A stretch of DNA of 64,000 nt from Methylobacterium sp. BTF04 (GCF_010692745.1 NZ_JAAHTB010000002.1:186001-250000), one strand, 5' to 3'; counted from the first letter of the stretch, positions 1 through 8,650 are shown. Notes: generated by a model not told the origin, from the letters alone. Made by a program: numbers and translations.

Positions 1-646
1 CGTGATCGACGCTGTCTTTCGGCAAGCGCGCGATCGCCGCGTCGACATTGGCCTTGAGCGCGACCTTGCGGCCACCGCGCAGGCCCTCGTCGGCGGTGAT
101 GACGAGCTTTGAGGCGCAGCCCTCGATGCGGCCGGCCAACGAATCCGGCGAGAACCCGCCGAAGACGATGGAATGGACCGCACCGAGGCGTGCGCAGGCG
201 AGCATCGCGTAGGCAGCCTCGGGGATCATCGGCATATAGAGGGTTACGCGGTCGCCCTTGGAGACGCCGCGGTTGCGCAGCACATTGGCCATCCGGCACA
301 CTTCCGCGTGCAACTGCCGATAGGTGATGTGCTTGGATTCGGTCGGGTCGTCGCCTTCCCAGATGATCGCGACCTGATCGCCGCGGGTCTCGAGATGACG
401 GTCGATGCAATTGACGGAGACGTTGGTGCGTCCGTCCTCGAACCACTTGATCGAGATATCACCCGGCGCAAAACTCGTGTTCTTCACGCGCGTAAATGGC
501 GTAGACCAGTCGATCCGCTTGCCGTGCTCGGCCCAGAAAGCATCCGGATTGTCCACGGATGACTTGTACATGGCCTGATATTGGGCGTCGTTGACGTGAG
601 CGCCTTCGCTCCAAGCCGAACGGACCTCGACCACCTTCTCGTCCAT
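1..646 (-). CDS. acsA: Acetyl-CoA synthetase, N-terminal part (runs off the window)
   Basis: AMP-forming acetate:CoA ligase, which activates acetate to acetyl-CoA in the cytoplasm. Only the first ~215 residues are present; the gene continues beyond base 1. The translation starts [12 protein letters not shown] and carries the family's N-terminal landmarks in order: the [13 protein letters not shown] segment, [25 protein letters not shown], and [18 protein letters not shown] (the adenylate-forming core lead-in). The ATG at 646-644 is the obvious start because the protein aligns from its first residues with the usual AcsA N-terminus. The P-loop and C-terminal lid lie outside the window. Seen: motifs and open frame. 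Known: AcsA is about 650 aa. Inferred: a functional gene. Confidence 0.95.
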   Translation of the reverse strand, partial: MDEKVVEVRSAWSEGAHVNDAQYQAMYKSSVDNPDAFWAEHGKRIDWSTPFTRVKNTSFAPGDISIKWFEDGRTNVSVNCIDRHLETRGDQVAIIWEGDDPTESKHITYRQLHAEVCRMANVLRNRGVSKGDRVTLYMPMIPEAAYAMLACARLGAVHSIVFGGFSPDSLAGRIEGCASKLVITADEGLRGGRKVALKANVDAAIARLPKDSVDH

Positions 647-796
647 GGCGTTTTCCCTGTCGGTGCCCGATCGTATCGCGACTGTCCGCGCAGCCGGGGC
701 TTCCGAATACCTTCTTAGGCGCAAGGAGATATCCGCCGCAAGCGTTGCGGGATGATACTTCAGGGGCAGGCCGACAGAGTTGTGCGTAGATAATGG

Positions 797-1060
797 TCAG
801 TTGCAGCCGACGCAGATTCCCGTCTCGATCTTTCGGTCGAGGGCACGGTTCTTCTTCGGTGTATCGAGCGAGCGCGGGTTGGCGCTGCTATCCAGTGTGG
901 CACCCGGCGGCTTCGTCACGCCGGTCGATGTGATGTTACGAAACTGGCCGGCAGAACCGAGATTCTGCTCGGTGGTGGCACCCGCTCCCTGCGCGGCGGC
1001 GGGAAGTCCGGCGGCCGGCAGGCACAGCCCCGCCAGGACGATCATGATCGTGTTACGCAT
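797..1060 (-). CDS. Small secreted hypothetical protein (87 aa)
   Basis: Function not recognised. The protein begins MRNTIMIVLAGLCLPAAG and has a clear signal peptide with a probable cleavage after AAAQG near residue 24. The mature part of about 60 residues is polar and ends CVGCN, so it carries two cysteines close to the C-terminus that could form a disulfide or bind a metal. An AGGAGGTT-like ribosome site lies just upstream of the ATG at 1060. It sits between acsA and a histidine kinase on the same strand, but nothing ties it to either in function. It could be a Methylobacterium-specific periplasmic protein. Confidence 0.65.
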   Translation of the reverse strand: MRNTIMIVLAGLCLPAAGLPAAAQGAGATTEQNLGSAGQFRNITSTGVTKPPGATLDSSANPRSLDTPKKNRALDRKIETGICVGCN

Positions 1061-1133
1061 GGGAACCTCCTGTTCTCACGCGGTCAACGCACACAGGGGA
1101 GGCGAGTTTCCCGCCGATGGCTTAGCAGCGCGG

Positions 1134-3800
1134 TCAGGCGCTCTTCGCGGCGGCGATGACGGGAAACAGCATCTCCACCAGGGTGCCTTCGTTCTTCCGG
1201 CTCGAAATCCGGAAGCGGCCGTGATTGGCTTCCACCAGGGCCTTGGTCAGCGGAAGGCCCAGGCCCGTTCCCTTGCGGGACCCCGAAGCATCGACCTGCC
1301 GGAACGGCTCCAGCGCGATCTCCACCTCGTCCGGCGTCATGCCGATGCCGGTGTCACGCACCCGCAGGGCGATCTCGCCGCGATCCGCCATCGTCGTCGA
1401 CACGATCACCTGTCCGCCCGCCTCGGTGAAGGCGATGGCATTGGCGATGACGTTGAGCGCCGCCTGGCGCACGGAGCGCTCGTCGGCCATCAGCGTCGCG
1501 AGGTCCTCCGAAAAGCTCGTGCGCACGACGATCCGGTCGCGCGCCGCCTGGGGCTGCAACAGGGCGACGCACCGCGAGACGATCTCGTTGAGCGGAATTT
1601 CCGTGACGGTGAGGTCGAGGCGTCCGGCCTCGATCCGGGCGAGGTCGAGGAGGTCGTCGACGAGATCCAGGACATGGGCCCCGGCCGCTCGGATATCGCC
1701 GAGATAGTCGCGATAGCGCTCACCCCCGACGGGGCCGTGCTGCTCGGCCAGCATCAGATCGGTGAGCCCGAGAATCCCGCCGATGGGGGTTCGGATCTCA
1801 TGGCTTACCTTCGCCAGAAAGTCCGACTTCTGGCCATTGGCCGCGTCGGCGATCCGTCGCGCATTCACCGCTTCGGATTCGGCTTTGCGGGCCGCGGCGA
1901 CGTCGCGGATCACGGCGCAGGCGCGCCGCTCGTCCATGTCGTTGATCGGAAACACGCGGATCTGAAGCGGGCGTCCGCCGGAGCGGGAGCGTGCGGGAAC
2001 CTCGTGGACCTCCTGCGGCGTACCCGGGGCAGGCCCCGGAACGCCATGCAGGATCGCCAGCACGTCGATCGCGCTCTCGCTGGCGAAGAGGCTGAGGAAG
2101 CTGGCGCCGACGACCTCGCGCGGGTCGAGTTGGAGGATGGCGGCGCCGCCGCGGTTGAGACTGATGATCCGGCCATTCGCATCGAGGATCGCGACCCCGT
2201 CGTCGATGACATCGAGGGCTGCCAGCGCCGCAGTGCCGCTCCGATGAGCGAAGTCCTGCGCAATCGCAGTCGCGGCGTGCTGGCGCAAGGCGTCGCCCGG
2301 AGCGGCATCGCGGGCGAGCAGAAGCTCGGCCGGCGCGCCGGCCCAGTCGATGGCGGAATGCTGGATATCGACGGCCAGGCTGGTCCCGTCGCGGGTGAAC
2401 AGGACCGCCGGCGTGTCCGCGTCGGTTCGCTCATGGGGGAGGAGCCCACGAAACAACCGCCCGACCCCGCCGGACACCGCGAGCGCGGACAGATCCTCGA
2501 AGCCGAGCAAATCGAGCAGCGGCCCGTTGGCGAACAGGATCGTGTCGCCGCGATAGACCAGTACCCCCGTGGGCAGGCGCGCGAGGGTCGCGATCACGGC
2601 GGCATCGGGCTCGACGATCGCGGCCTCGACGGGACGTGGCGGCTGGGCCGGAAACGGCATCACCGCACAGGCGCGCTCGGTTTCGCCATCCACCGCATCG
2701 GAGTCGCGTGGCATCGGCGCCTCGTCCCCGGCAAAGCGGGCGCCGAGGGCCCGCGCGATCTCGCGAAAGGCATCGTGCTCGTTGCTGGAGAGATGCGGAT
2801 CGGGCAAGGCGGCCTCTGCCGGACGCGGCGCCTCGTCCAGCGCCGCATCGTTCGCCCACATCTCGGTCTCGTCGGGTGCGGCGTCCGAGACCGGCACGAT
2901 CGGCGCGACGGGGGCGAGCGCCTCCGCGATGGTCGTGATCTCGGGCTCCGGCCGCGCGGGAACGTCGGGGCTTGGCGGGACACTTGCGGAGGACCGGACC
3001 AACCCGAAGCCGCCGAAGCCGCCGCCCATCCGATCGAGGGGCGCCCCGGACAATTCGAGATCGACCGGGCCGTCCGCCCCAGGGCGCATCAGCGTGACCG
3101 GAATGGCCCGGAACGTCCGGCGTTGGCTCAGCGCACTCAGAAGGCCCTCGGCATCGATGAGAATGCCGGATTCCGATAGGGCGCTCCACGCGCGGGCGAT
3201 CACGATGTCGCGCAAGGCGGCGCTGGCAGGACCGGCTATCTCGGTGAGAATGCCCGCCGCATCGCTGCGCCAGACGAACCGCTGCGGCGCCGTCCCACCT
3301 GAGAAGGGCGAGGATTCCGCCGGAGCAACCGCACGCGGCGCACCTTCGGCAGCGGTGGCATCAGCGGGCGCTGCCCGTTCGGGGGTGAGCGCCCGCAGCC
3401 GCGGAGGCAGCCCGACGAGGGCGAGAATCAGCACCACCTCGCCATCGGCAAGGGTGGTGCGAACGAGCGTACAGGTTTCGGGAACCGCGATGCCGCGCTG
3501 ATCGAAGCGGATGCGCGCCAGGATCGGACGATCGATGACCAGTCTCGGTAAGCCGAGTTGATCGGCGATCCGCAGGGCCGGTGCAAGGCGCGCGTCCGGC
3601 CCGGACACAGCGGCCGCCAGAGCGCGCGCGCCGGCCGAGGCGAAGCGGATGCACCTACCCGATGCGTCGAGCACCAGGAACACGCCCGCATCGGAGGCGA
3701 GACGCGCCCCGAATCGCGCATCGCCGGCCCAGCGCCGGAGCGCTGCACCAATCGCCGTGTCGTCGCCCTGGTGAGGCCCAATGGTCCCGCTATCGGACAT
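1134..3800 (-). CDS. PAS-domain sensor histidine kinase, PdhS/DivJ/PleC-like
   Basis: 888-aa kinase. The N-terminal ~410 residues are Ala/Pro-rich with PAS-like pieces. Two clearer PAS-like segments follow (about 410-500 and 525-640), then a HisKA dimerisation helix with the phospho-accepting His667 in KVSHEIRTP, then a HATPase domain with N-box (NVIANAIAFTEAG), G1 (RDTGIGM) and G2 (GTGLGLPLTKALVEANHG). No transmembrane segment is evident, so it is probably soluble or recruited to the pole. The H-box context (GPVGGERYRDYLGDI and DLLDLARIEAGRLDL) is typical of the PdhS group of alphaproteobacterial kinases that signal to DivK and the CtrA network. That assignment is by motif resemblance only. 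No receiver domain or partner regulator is next to it. Confidence 0.85.
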   Translation of the reverse strand: MSDSGTIGPHQGDDTAIGAALRRWAGDARFGARLASDAGVFLVLDASGRCIRFASAGARALAAAVSGPDARLAPALRIADQLGLPRLVIDRPILARIRFDQRGIAVPETCTLVRTTLADGEVVLILALVGLPPRLRALTPERAAPADATAAEGAPRAVAPAESSPFSGGTAPQRFVWRSDAAGILTEIAGPASAALRDIVIARAWSALSESGILIDAEGLLSALSQRRTFRAIPVTLMRPGADGPVDLELSGAPLDRMGGGFGGFGLVRSSASVPPSPDVPARPEPEITTIAEALAPVAPIVPVSDAAPDETEMWANDAALDEAPRPAEAALPDPHLSSNEHDAFREIARALGARFAGDEAPMPRDSDAVDGETERACAVMPFPAQPPRPVEAAIVEPDAAVIATLARLPTGVLVYRGDTILFANGPLLDLLGFEDLSALAVSGGVGRLFRGLLPHERTDADTPAVLFTRDGTSLAVDIQHSAIDWAGAPAELLLARDAAPGDALRQHAATAIAQDFAHRSGTAALAALDVIDDGVAILDANGRIISLNRGGAAILQLDPREVVGASFLSLFASESAIDVLAILHGVPGPAPGTPQEVHEVPARSRSGGRPLQIRVFPINDMDERRACAVIRDVAAARKAESEAVNARRIADAANGQKSDFLAKVSHEIRTPIGGILGLTDLMLAEQHGPVGGERYRDYLGDIRAAGAHVLDLVDDLLDLARIEAGRLDLTVTEIPLNEIVSRCVALLQPQAARDRIVVRTSFSEDLATLMADERSVRQAALNVIANAIAFTEAGGQVIVSTTMADRGEIALRVRDTGIGMTPDEVEIALEPFRQVDASGSRKGTGLGLPLTKALVEANHGRFRISSRKNEGTLVEMLFPVIAAAKSA

Positions 3801-3955
3801 TCTTACCTGTTGCGCATGACAAAACCGGGGACGTCGCGAGGTTTATTTAGTCTCTCCGCGCGCCGGATGTGGACTCCGGACGGCGCTGCTACACGTTTAC
3901 CTGTTATCAACCCTAATGCGTCCCGGCAGGGTGGCAAAGGGTCGAGGGTGTGCTA

Positions 3956-3970
3956 TTGTGCACCGCACAA
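3956..3970. promoter_or_regulatory. Palindromic operator candidate upstream of phasin (PhaR-type)
   Basis: A perfect inverted repeat, TTGTGC-ACC-GCACAA, lies 34 bases before the phasin start. PhaR repressors of alphaproteobacteria are known to bind TGC-N3-GCA-like dyads at phasin promoters, so this is a plausible PhaR site. The assignment is inferred from position and symmetry only. Confidence 0.4.
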
Positions 3971-4003
3971 CAAACGATCAACAAGCAAGGCATAGAGGAG
4001 AGG

Positions 4004-4498
4004 ATGATGACCAGCACCCCGAACTATGAGGTTCCCGCCGAAATGCGCGACTTCGCCGAAAAGAGCGTCGATCAGGCCCGCAAGGCCTTCGATTCGTTCA
4101 TTGGCGCCGCCCGCCGGACCGCGGACACCGTCCAGGGCTCCACCGAGACCGCCCGCACCAGCGCGCAGGACGTCTCGGCCCGCGGGTTCGAGTTCGCCGA
4201 GCAGAACGTGAACGCCGCCTTCGACCTCGCCCAGAAGCTCGTTCGTTCGCGTGACCTGCAGGAAGCGATGCAGCATCAGGCCGAGTTCGTGCGCAGCCAG
4301 TTCGCCGCGATCCAGGCCCAGGCCAAGGAGTTCGGCGGTCTCGCTCAGACGGCGATGCAGCAGAGCGCCGAGAAGGCCAAGGGTGTGATGCAGGAAGGTG
4401 CCGAGCACGCCCGCAAGGCGATGGAGCAGGGCACCGAAGCAGCGCGCAAGGCCGGCGCCGATGCCGAGCAGGCCATGCGGAACGCCACCAACTCCTGA
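4004..4498 (+). CDS. Phasin family protein
   Basis: Granule-associated phasin, about 164 aa, expected to coat polyhydroxybutyrate granules in the cytoplasm. The sequence is almost wholly amphipathic helix, rich in Ala, Gln and Glu. It has the phasin_2 hallmarks: VPAEMRDFAEKSVDQARKAF near the start, a central AEQNVNAAFDLAQKLVRSRDLQEAMQ helix region, and an Ala/Lys/Glu-rich tail (AEKAKGVMQEGAEHARKAM). Two adjacent ATG codons (4004 and 4007) follow a GAGGAGAGG ribosome site; 4007 has the better spacing. An in-frame upstream ATG at 3950 would place the palindrome inside the gene and is disfavoured. It is monocistronic, followed by a hairpin. Confidence 0.92.
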   Translation: MMTSTPNYEVPAEMRDFAEKSVDQARKAFDSFIGAARRTADTVQGSTETARTSAQDVSARGFEFAEQNVNAAFDLAQKLVRSRDLQEAMQHQAEFVRSQFAAIQAQAKEFGGLAQTAMQQSAEKAKGVMQEGAEHARKAMEQGTEAARKAGADAEQAMRNATNS

Positions 4499-4533
4499 AA
4501 CGCGCTTAGCGGTCAGCGTGACCGAGTAACGGC

Positions 4534-4561
4534 GGCCCGTTCTGCGAAAGCAGGGCGGGCC
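4534..4561 (+). terminator. Hairpin after phasin gene
   Basis: GGCCCG and CTGC pair with GCAG and CGGGCC around a GAAA tetraloop with one small internal mismatch (TT opposite GG), 35 bases after the stop codon. A GTTCTCGT stretch follows, so the T-tract is weak. Confidence 0.5.
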
Positions 4562-4689
4562 GTTCTCGTCTCGTGATCGAAAGGCGGCCGGCGCTGGCCT
4601 TGTCTCCGCCACGACCGTCTCCTAACCGTGGCGATGCCGCGCCAGGCCCTCCGCCTGGTTGCCGGATATGTCGAAGAAGGCGAAGCGCC

Positions 4690-5058
4690 ATGCGACCTGC
4701 CCACCGAATCGGCCTTGCGGCCCTGATCCTGGCCGGCGCGCTGGGGTCTCAGACCGCCAGCGCCCAATATTACGAAGACGGATATGGCCGCCCCATGCCG
4801 CGCCGGGCTTACGATTATGACGACCGTGACGTGCCGCCACCGCCGCGCCGGGGCTATTACGAGGGACGCGAGCGCCCGACGGCTCCGCGCCGGGCGACAG
4901 GCCTCAATTGCGATGCGGTTCAATCCGGCTTCACCGGACCCAAACCCTATTCCTGCCCGCTGCCGGGTCCGCGCCCGCTTGGCGCTCGCTGCTTCTGCGA
5001 CATGCCGATCTCGCCCATGAGCGGCCCCCAGACGGCGGTCGGGCGAGTGGTCCCGTAG
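4690..5058 (+). CDS. Small secreted Tyr/Arg/Pro-rich protein
   Basis: Not recognised. The start is placed at 4690 (MRPAHRIGLAALILAGALG) because a clean signal peptide begins there, ending near SAQYY, and an AGAAGG-like site precedes it; the in-frame extension back to 4573 has no protein-like character. The mature part has a basic, Tyr/Arg/Pro-rich stretch (about residues 28-65) and a conserved-looking C-terminal half with four cysteines (GLNCDAV, PYSCPL, ARCFC) that could form two disulfides. It probably sits in the periplasm or outer envelope. A strong terminator follows directly, so it is transcribed alone. Confidence 0.65.
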   Translation: MRPAHRIGLAALILAGALGSQTASAQYYEDGYGRPMPRRAYDYDDRDVPPPPRRGYYEGRERPTAPRRATGLNCDAVQSGFTGPKPYSCPLPGPRPLGARCFCDMPISPMSGPQTAVGRVVP

Positions 5059-5090
5059 TCTCGACAGTCATTCGGCCCCGCAAACTCGAA

Positions 5091-5120
5091 AAGCCACACC
5101 ATCCTACGATGGTGTGGCTT
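5091..5120 (+). terminator. Rho-independent terminator
   Basis: Perfect 13-bp stem AAGCCACACCATC / GATGGTGTGGCTT with a CTAC loop, followed by TTTCTTTT on the plus strand. Flanking AA/TT can extend the stem to 15 bp. It ends the small secreted-protein gene at 4690-5058. Confidence 0.9.
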
Positions 5121-5151
5121 TTTCTTTTAGGCGAGAGAACTGTGAGATGAC

Positions 5152-5805
5152 CTAGTTCAGGACGACGACCTTCGCGCCGACCTTCACGCGCTCATAGAGA
5201 TCAGTGACGTCGTCGTTCGTCATCCGGATACAGCCCGAAGACACGGCCTGCCCGATCGTGTCCGGCTCGTTCGAGCCGTGGATCCGGTACTCGGTGCTGC
5301 CGATATACATCGCACGGGCGCCGAGTGGGTTCTCGACACCACCGGCCATGTAGCGCGGAAGGTCAGGGCGACGGGCGATCATCGCAGCCGGCGGGGTCCA
5401 CGACGGCCATTCGCGCTTGGCGGTCACCGTCTTGGTGCCGGACCAAGTGAAGCCCGGACGGCCGACACCGACGCCATAGCGGAGCGCCTCGCCGTCCGGC
5501 AGAACGAGATAGAGACGGCGCTCGGCCGTCGAGACGACGATGGTGCCAGGCTTGTAATCTGCCTGGAACGCTACGATTTCGCGCGGGATCGGAGCGACCT
5601 GCGCCTGGGGGGCGGCCTGGACACCCTGGCCGACGGTGCCCTGATACCCGTAGGGGCTGGCTCCGGTCTGGCCATAGGCCGGATCGGAGTAGTAATCGCC
5701 GCCCGGATCGGTCCCGAACGGATCGTAGGGGCTCGCCTTTACGGGGCCGGCGGAAACTGCGCAGACACCGAGAATGCCCGCGAGGGCGGTCGCCAAGGTC
5801 TTCAT
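5152..5805 (-). CDS. L,D-transpeptidase (YkuD domain)
   Basis: Periplasmic peptidoglycan cross-linking enzyme, 217 aa. A signal peptide (MKTLATALAGILGVCAVSAG) is followed by a Gly/Tyr/Pro linker to about residue 75, then the YkuD catalytic domain (GTIVVSTAERRLYLVLPDG to the end). The catalytic signature is intact: YRIHGSNEP with its His and SSGCIRMTNDD with the nucleophilic Cys. The domain ends in the usual DLYERVKVGAKVVV. Length and layout match the short YkuD proteins common in Hyphomicrobiales, where such enzymes make 3-3 crosslinks or attach outer-membrane proteins. It is monocistronic. A second, larger L,D-transpeptidase lies at 26344-27513. Confidence 0.93.
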   Translation of the reverse strand: MKTLATALAGILGVCAVSAGPVKASPYDPFGTDPGGDYYSDPAYGQTGASPYGYQGTVGQGVQAAPQAQVAPIPREIVAFQADYKPGTIVVSTAERRLYLVLPDGEALRYGVGVGRPGFTWSGTKTVTAKREWPSWTPPAAMIARRPDLPRYMAGGVENPLGARAMYIGSTEYRIHGSNEPDTIGQAVSSGCIRMTNDDVTDLYERVKVGAKVVVLN

Positions 5806-5910
5806 CGTAGATGCCCTTACCTATGCCGTAACCTTTGCTATACAAGCGTAAGCGTGGGCTGTCGGTTCCATTGACCCATGAAGATTTCGTCAACGCCGGA
5901 ATGGCAGATC

Positions 5911-6726
5911 TCAGAACACCTCGTCGGTGTGGACATCGAAACGGGCGAGATGCGAGTAACCGAAGTTGGTGGTGATCGCGACATCGGTCGCATCGCGGCC
6001 CCGGGCCATCACGATCCGGCCGATGCGCGGGGTGTTGTGACGTGCATCGAAGGTATACCAGCCGCCGTCGAGATAGACTTCGAACCACGCCGAGAAATCC
6101 ATCGGATCAGGCACCGGCGGTATACCGATATCGCCCAGATAGCCGGTGCAATAGCGGGCCGGAATATTCATGCACCTGCAGAACGTCACTGCGAGATGCG
6201 CGAAATCACGGCAGACACCTTGGCGCTGCATGAAGCCGTCCCACGCCGTGCGGGTGGCATCGGCACACATATAGTCGAAGTGGATGCGGTCGTGGACGTA
6301 GTCGACGATGGCCTGGACGCGAGCCCAGCCCATCGGCGTCCCGCCGAACAGGGACCATGCCGTCTCCGACAGTTTGTCGGTATCACAGTAGCGGCTGCCG
6401 AGCAGGTAGACGAGCACGTCGGACGGCAGGTTCTGGACTTCGATCTGATGGGTGTAGGGCGCGTAGACATCGGGCAGGCCGGAATCCTGCACGACGAAAT
6501 CCGCCGAGATCGTCAGCCGACCGGGCGGAGTGACGATGCGCGTGAGGATGTTGTCGAACACGTCGCGATATTCCTGCGACGGGATCGGCGGATCGAAGCT
6601 AATCACATGCGGCGTGAGCAGATCGGGCATCCGCGATGGATGCACGCTCAGCGCGAGGATCATCGGTGTCGGTTGAACCGATTCGAAGGCAATGTCGAAC
6701 CCAGTCCTGATCTTCATGACGCTCAC
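5911..6726 (-). CDS. Transglutaminase-like cysteine protease family protein
   Basis: 271-aa cytoplasmic protein; no signal peptide is seen. The N-terminal half is a beta-rich domain (FDIAFESVQPTPMILALSVH), the C-terminal half a transglutaminase-like core. The catalytic Cys is in GVCRDFAHLAVTFCR, the His in SAWFEVYLDGG, and the Asp in WYTFDARHN, so the papain-like triad is complete. Proteins of this type are usually peptidases or amidases rather than crosslinkers, and the substrate here is unknown. It lies downstream of another transglutaminase-like gene on the same strand, separated by about 70 bases, so the two are probably cotranscribed. Confidence 0.88.
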   Translation of the reverse strand: MSVMKIRTGFDIAFESVQPTPMILALSVHPSRMPDLLTPHVISFDPPIPSQEYRDVFDNILTRIVTPPGRLTISADFVVQDSGLPDVYAPYTHQIEVQNLPSDVLVYLLGSRYCDTDKLSETAWSLFGGTPMGWARVQAIVDYVHDRIHFDYMCADATRTAWDGFMQRQGVCRDFAHLAVTFCRCMNIPARYCTGYLGDIGIPPVPDPMDFSAWFEVYLDGGWYTFDARHNTPRIGRIVMARGRDATDVAITTNFGYSHLARFDVHTDEVF

Positions 6727-6795
6727 CCGATCCTTGATTTCGCACTACAATCCCGGCCGGCCGGGTTCCATCATCGGTGGAACCCGGCGCGACGT

Positions 6796-7716
6796 TCATC
6801 GCGTGATCATCGGGTCCGGCACCCGTTGATCCTGAGAACTCGGCTCGACTTCATCGACCTGGACACTCACCGTCATGCCCAAGTCGTCCGCCGGAAATCC
6901 GAAGAACGAGCCATGTAGAGGCACCGCTTGGCGCGGGTCTCGTGCCACAGCCACCCGAATCAAGTCGCGGTTGCCGACGATACCGTTGGTGGGGTCGAAC
7001 TCGATCCAGCCGGCTCCCGGCAGGTAGACCTGAACCCAGGCATGGGTCGAACCACCGCCGACATGGCGAGTCCGGTCGCCACGCGGGTTGTAGAGGTACC
7101 CCGAGACGAAGCGGGCAGCCATGCCGAGCGCACGCACCGCCTCGATCATCAACACCGCAAAGTCGCGACAGCTGCCGCGCTTCAATCGCAGGGTGGTGAC
7201 CGGGTCCTGCACACCCTTCTCCTGGCGGGCGAGGTAGGCGAAGCTGCTCCGCACGCTGCGGGTCATCTCGGCGAGGAGAACCTGGGTTCCGATTCGGCCC
7301 TCGGGTGGCACGAAGCTGCGGGCCCAGGCATCGACCTCGTTGCGGGGATCCGGATATTGACGCTCCATCGATCGGCTCAGATCGGGGATATCGTCGGCGC
7401 TGTAGCCGAACGGGTAGAAGGCGGCATGGGGCGCCAGGGGAAATTCTGGAGCGAGTTCCGGCGTATGGTCGAGGGTGATGGTGCACTCGAAGGTCAGCGT
7501 GGCCGCGCGTCCCTTGAACGAGGCCACTGCCACGCAATTCCCGAACACGTCATGAAGCCAGCGCAGGCTGTGCGGCTCCGGCGTAATCTTCAGGTTTGCC
7601 GCGATCAAACGCTGGTCGTAGCTGTCGCGCGGCCGGAACAGGATTCGATGCTCGCCGAACCCCACGGGCTGGCGGTAGCGATAGGTGGTGACATGGCGAA
7701 CGGACAGGATCGGCAC
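6796..7716 (-). CDS. Transglutaminase-like protein with beta-rich N-terminal domain
   Basis: About 306 aa. The GTG at 7716 is preferred: it opens VPILSVRHVTTYRYRQPV, the standard beginning of the family's N-terminal domain, and has a GGAG site eight bases before it. The in-frame extension starts at a TTG with no ribosome site. The core has the Cys in GSCRDFAVLMIEAVRALG, the His in STHAWVQVYLPGAGW and the Asp in IEFDPTNG. A C-terminal tail of about 50 residues follows. In many proteobacteria such genes sit with alpha-E and ATP-grasp partners; none is present here, only the second transglutaminase-like gene downstream. Substrate unknown. Confidence 0.9.
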   Translation of the reverse strand: MPILSVRHVTTYRYRQPVGFGEHRILFRPRDSYDQRLIAANLKITPEPHSLRWLHDVFGNCVAVASFKGRAATLTFECTITLDHTPELAPEFPLAPHAAFYPFGYSADDIPDLSRSMERQYPDPRNEVDAWARSFVPPEGRIGTQVLLAEMTRSVRSSFAYLARQEKGVQDPVTTLRLKRGSCRDFAVLMIEAVRALGMAARFVSGYLYNPRGDRTRHVGGGSTHAWVQVYLPGAGWIEFDPTNGIVGNRDLIRVAVARDPRQAVPLHGSFFGFPADDLGMTVSVQVDEVEPSSQDQRVPDPMITR

Positions 7717-7907
7717 GAGGTACGCTCCGCCGCGCCGATCGGCGCAGCCTTGACGGGTATGATGCAAGAGGTGCGCCCGGTGTGGTCGCCCTCAGGGAAT
7801 TCAGACGGAGATCACGAGAGAGAGAGGTCCGTCCCCAAGGATCGGCGCTCGCTCTCGAGGGACCCCGATCACGTTGCCCACCATGGAGCTACCGCCCGCC
7901 TATAGCA

Positions 7908-8528
7908 TTAGAGAACGATGGGCTGCGTCTCGGTGGTGGCACGCTCCGCCTCCACGAGGAGGTCGAAAGGCCGCCAGGGCTTGGGAATGAACACCGCCTG
8001 GGGCGACAGGGTCGCGGGCCGTTCGGCGCGCCGGCCCGACGTCACGACCACCCGCACCGTCGGCCACAGCAAGGCGATGGCGGCGGCGAGTTGGAGGCCG
8101 TCCATCGCACCGGCGAGGCGCACGTCGGCAAAGACCAGCGCGACCTCGCCGCTATGCTCACGCATGAGGGTCAGCGCCGATTCCGCGCTGTCGCATCCGA
8201 GCACGCCGAGTTCGGTCTCTTCGAGGAGCATCTCCGCCAGCGCGCGGGTGGCGGCATCGTCCTCCACGACAAGGGCGAGGCGGCCGGATTTCGGCGCGGT
8301 TGTCGCTGGCTTCCGCGGGGCCACGATGGGGTCCGGATCGGGCTGGCGCACCTGCCGCACGAGTCCGGCGAGATGTTCCGGTACGCCTTCGGCGATGAGG
8401 TCGTCGTAGAACGAGGCGAGCGCCTGGCCGATCCGGTCGAGGGAGAGGCCGGGCGTCAGCGTATCCGTCGCCGCCGCGCGGGGCCGGGGCGGGGTTGGAT
8501 CTGGCAACGTGCCTTTCGGATCGTGCAA
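7908..8528 (-). CDS. Receiver-domain protein with NepR-like N-terminal segment
   Basis: 206-aa protein of two parts. Residues 31-60 (LDRIGQALASFYDDL, then EGVPEHLAGLVRQV) match the pattern of NepR, the anti-sigma factor of the alphaproteobacterial general stress response (IGxxLxxxYDDxxxExVPxxL). After a Pro-rich linker, residues 84-195 form a receiver domain with acidic Glu89-Asp90-Asp91, phospho-acceptor Asp135 (VFADVRL), Thr163 and Lys183 (PKPW). No output domain follows. Known: free NepR binds EcfG sigma factors and is sequestered by phosphorylated PhyR. Inferred: a phosphorylation-controlled anti-sigma or decoy. The alternative is a single-domain regulator whose N-terminal similarity is accidental. 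No sigma factor or phyR gene is adjacent. Confidence 0.7.
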   Translation of the reverse strand: MHDPKGTLPDPTPPRPRAAATDTLTPGLSLDRIGQALASFYDDLIAEGVPEHLAGLVRQVRQPDPDPIVAPRKPATTAPKSGRLALVVEDDAATRALAEMLLEETELGVLGCDSAESALTLMREHSGEVALVFADVRLAGAMDGLQLAAAIALLWPTVRVVVTSGRRAERPATLSPQAVFIPKPWRPFDLLVEAERATTETQPIVL

Positions 8529-8650
8529 GCGATTGCCTCCGCCGTCTCGGGTCTCGCGACGCGCACCGGACCGGCCGCGTGGACATTAAAGCCGGGACGG
8601 AGTGGTCGGTTGCCGCGCAGAATCAACGAACGTACTGGACGTTACGCGAT

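Noticed and set aside
780..3179. A 799-codon plus-strand open frame
   Set aside because: It runs antisense to the histidine kinase, whose HisKA and HATPase motifs are clear. The frame is Arg/Gly-rich with no recognisable domain, as expected from GC-rich shadow frames.
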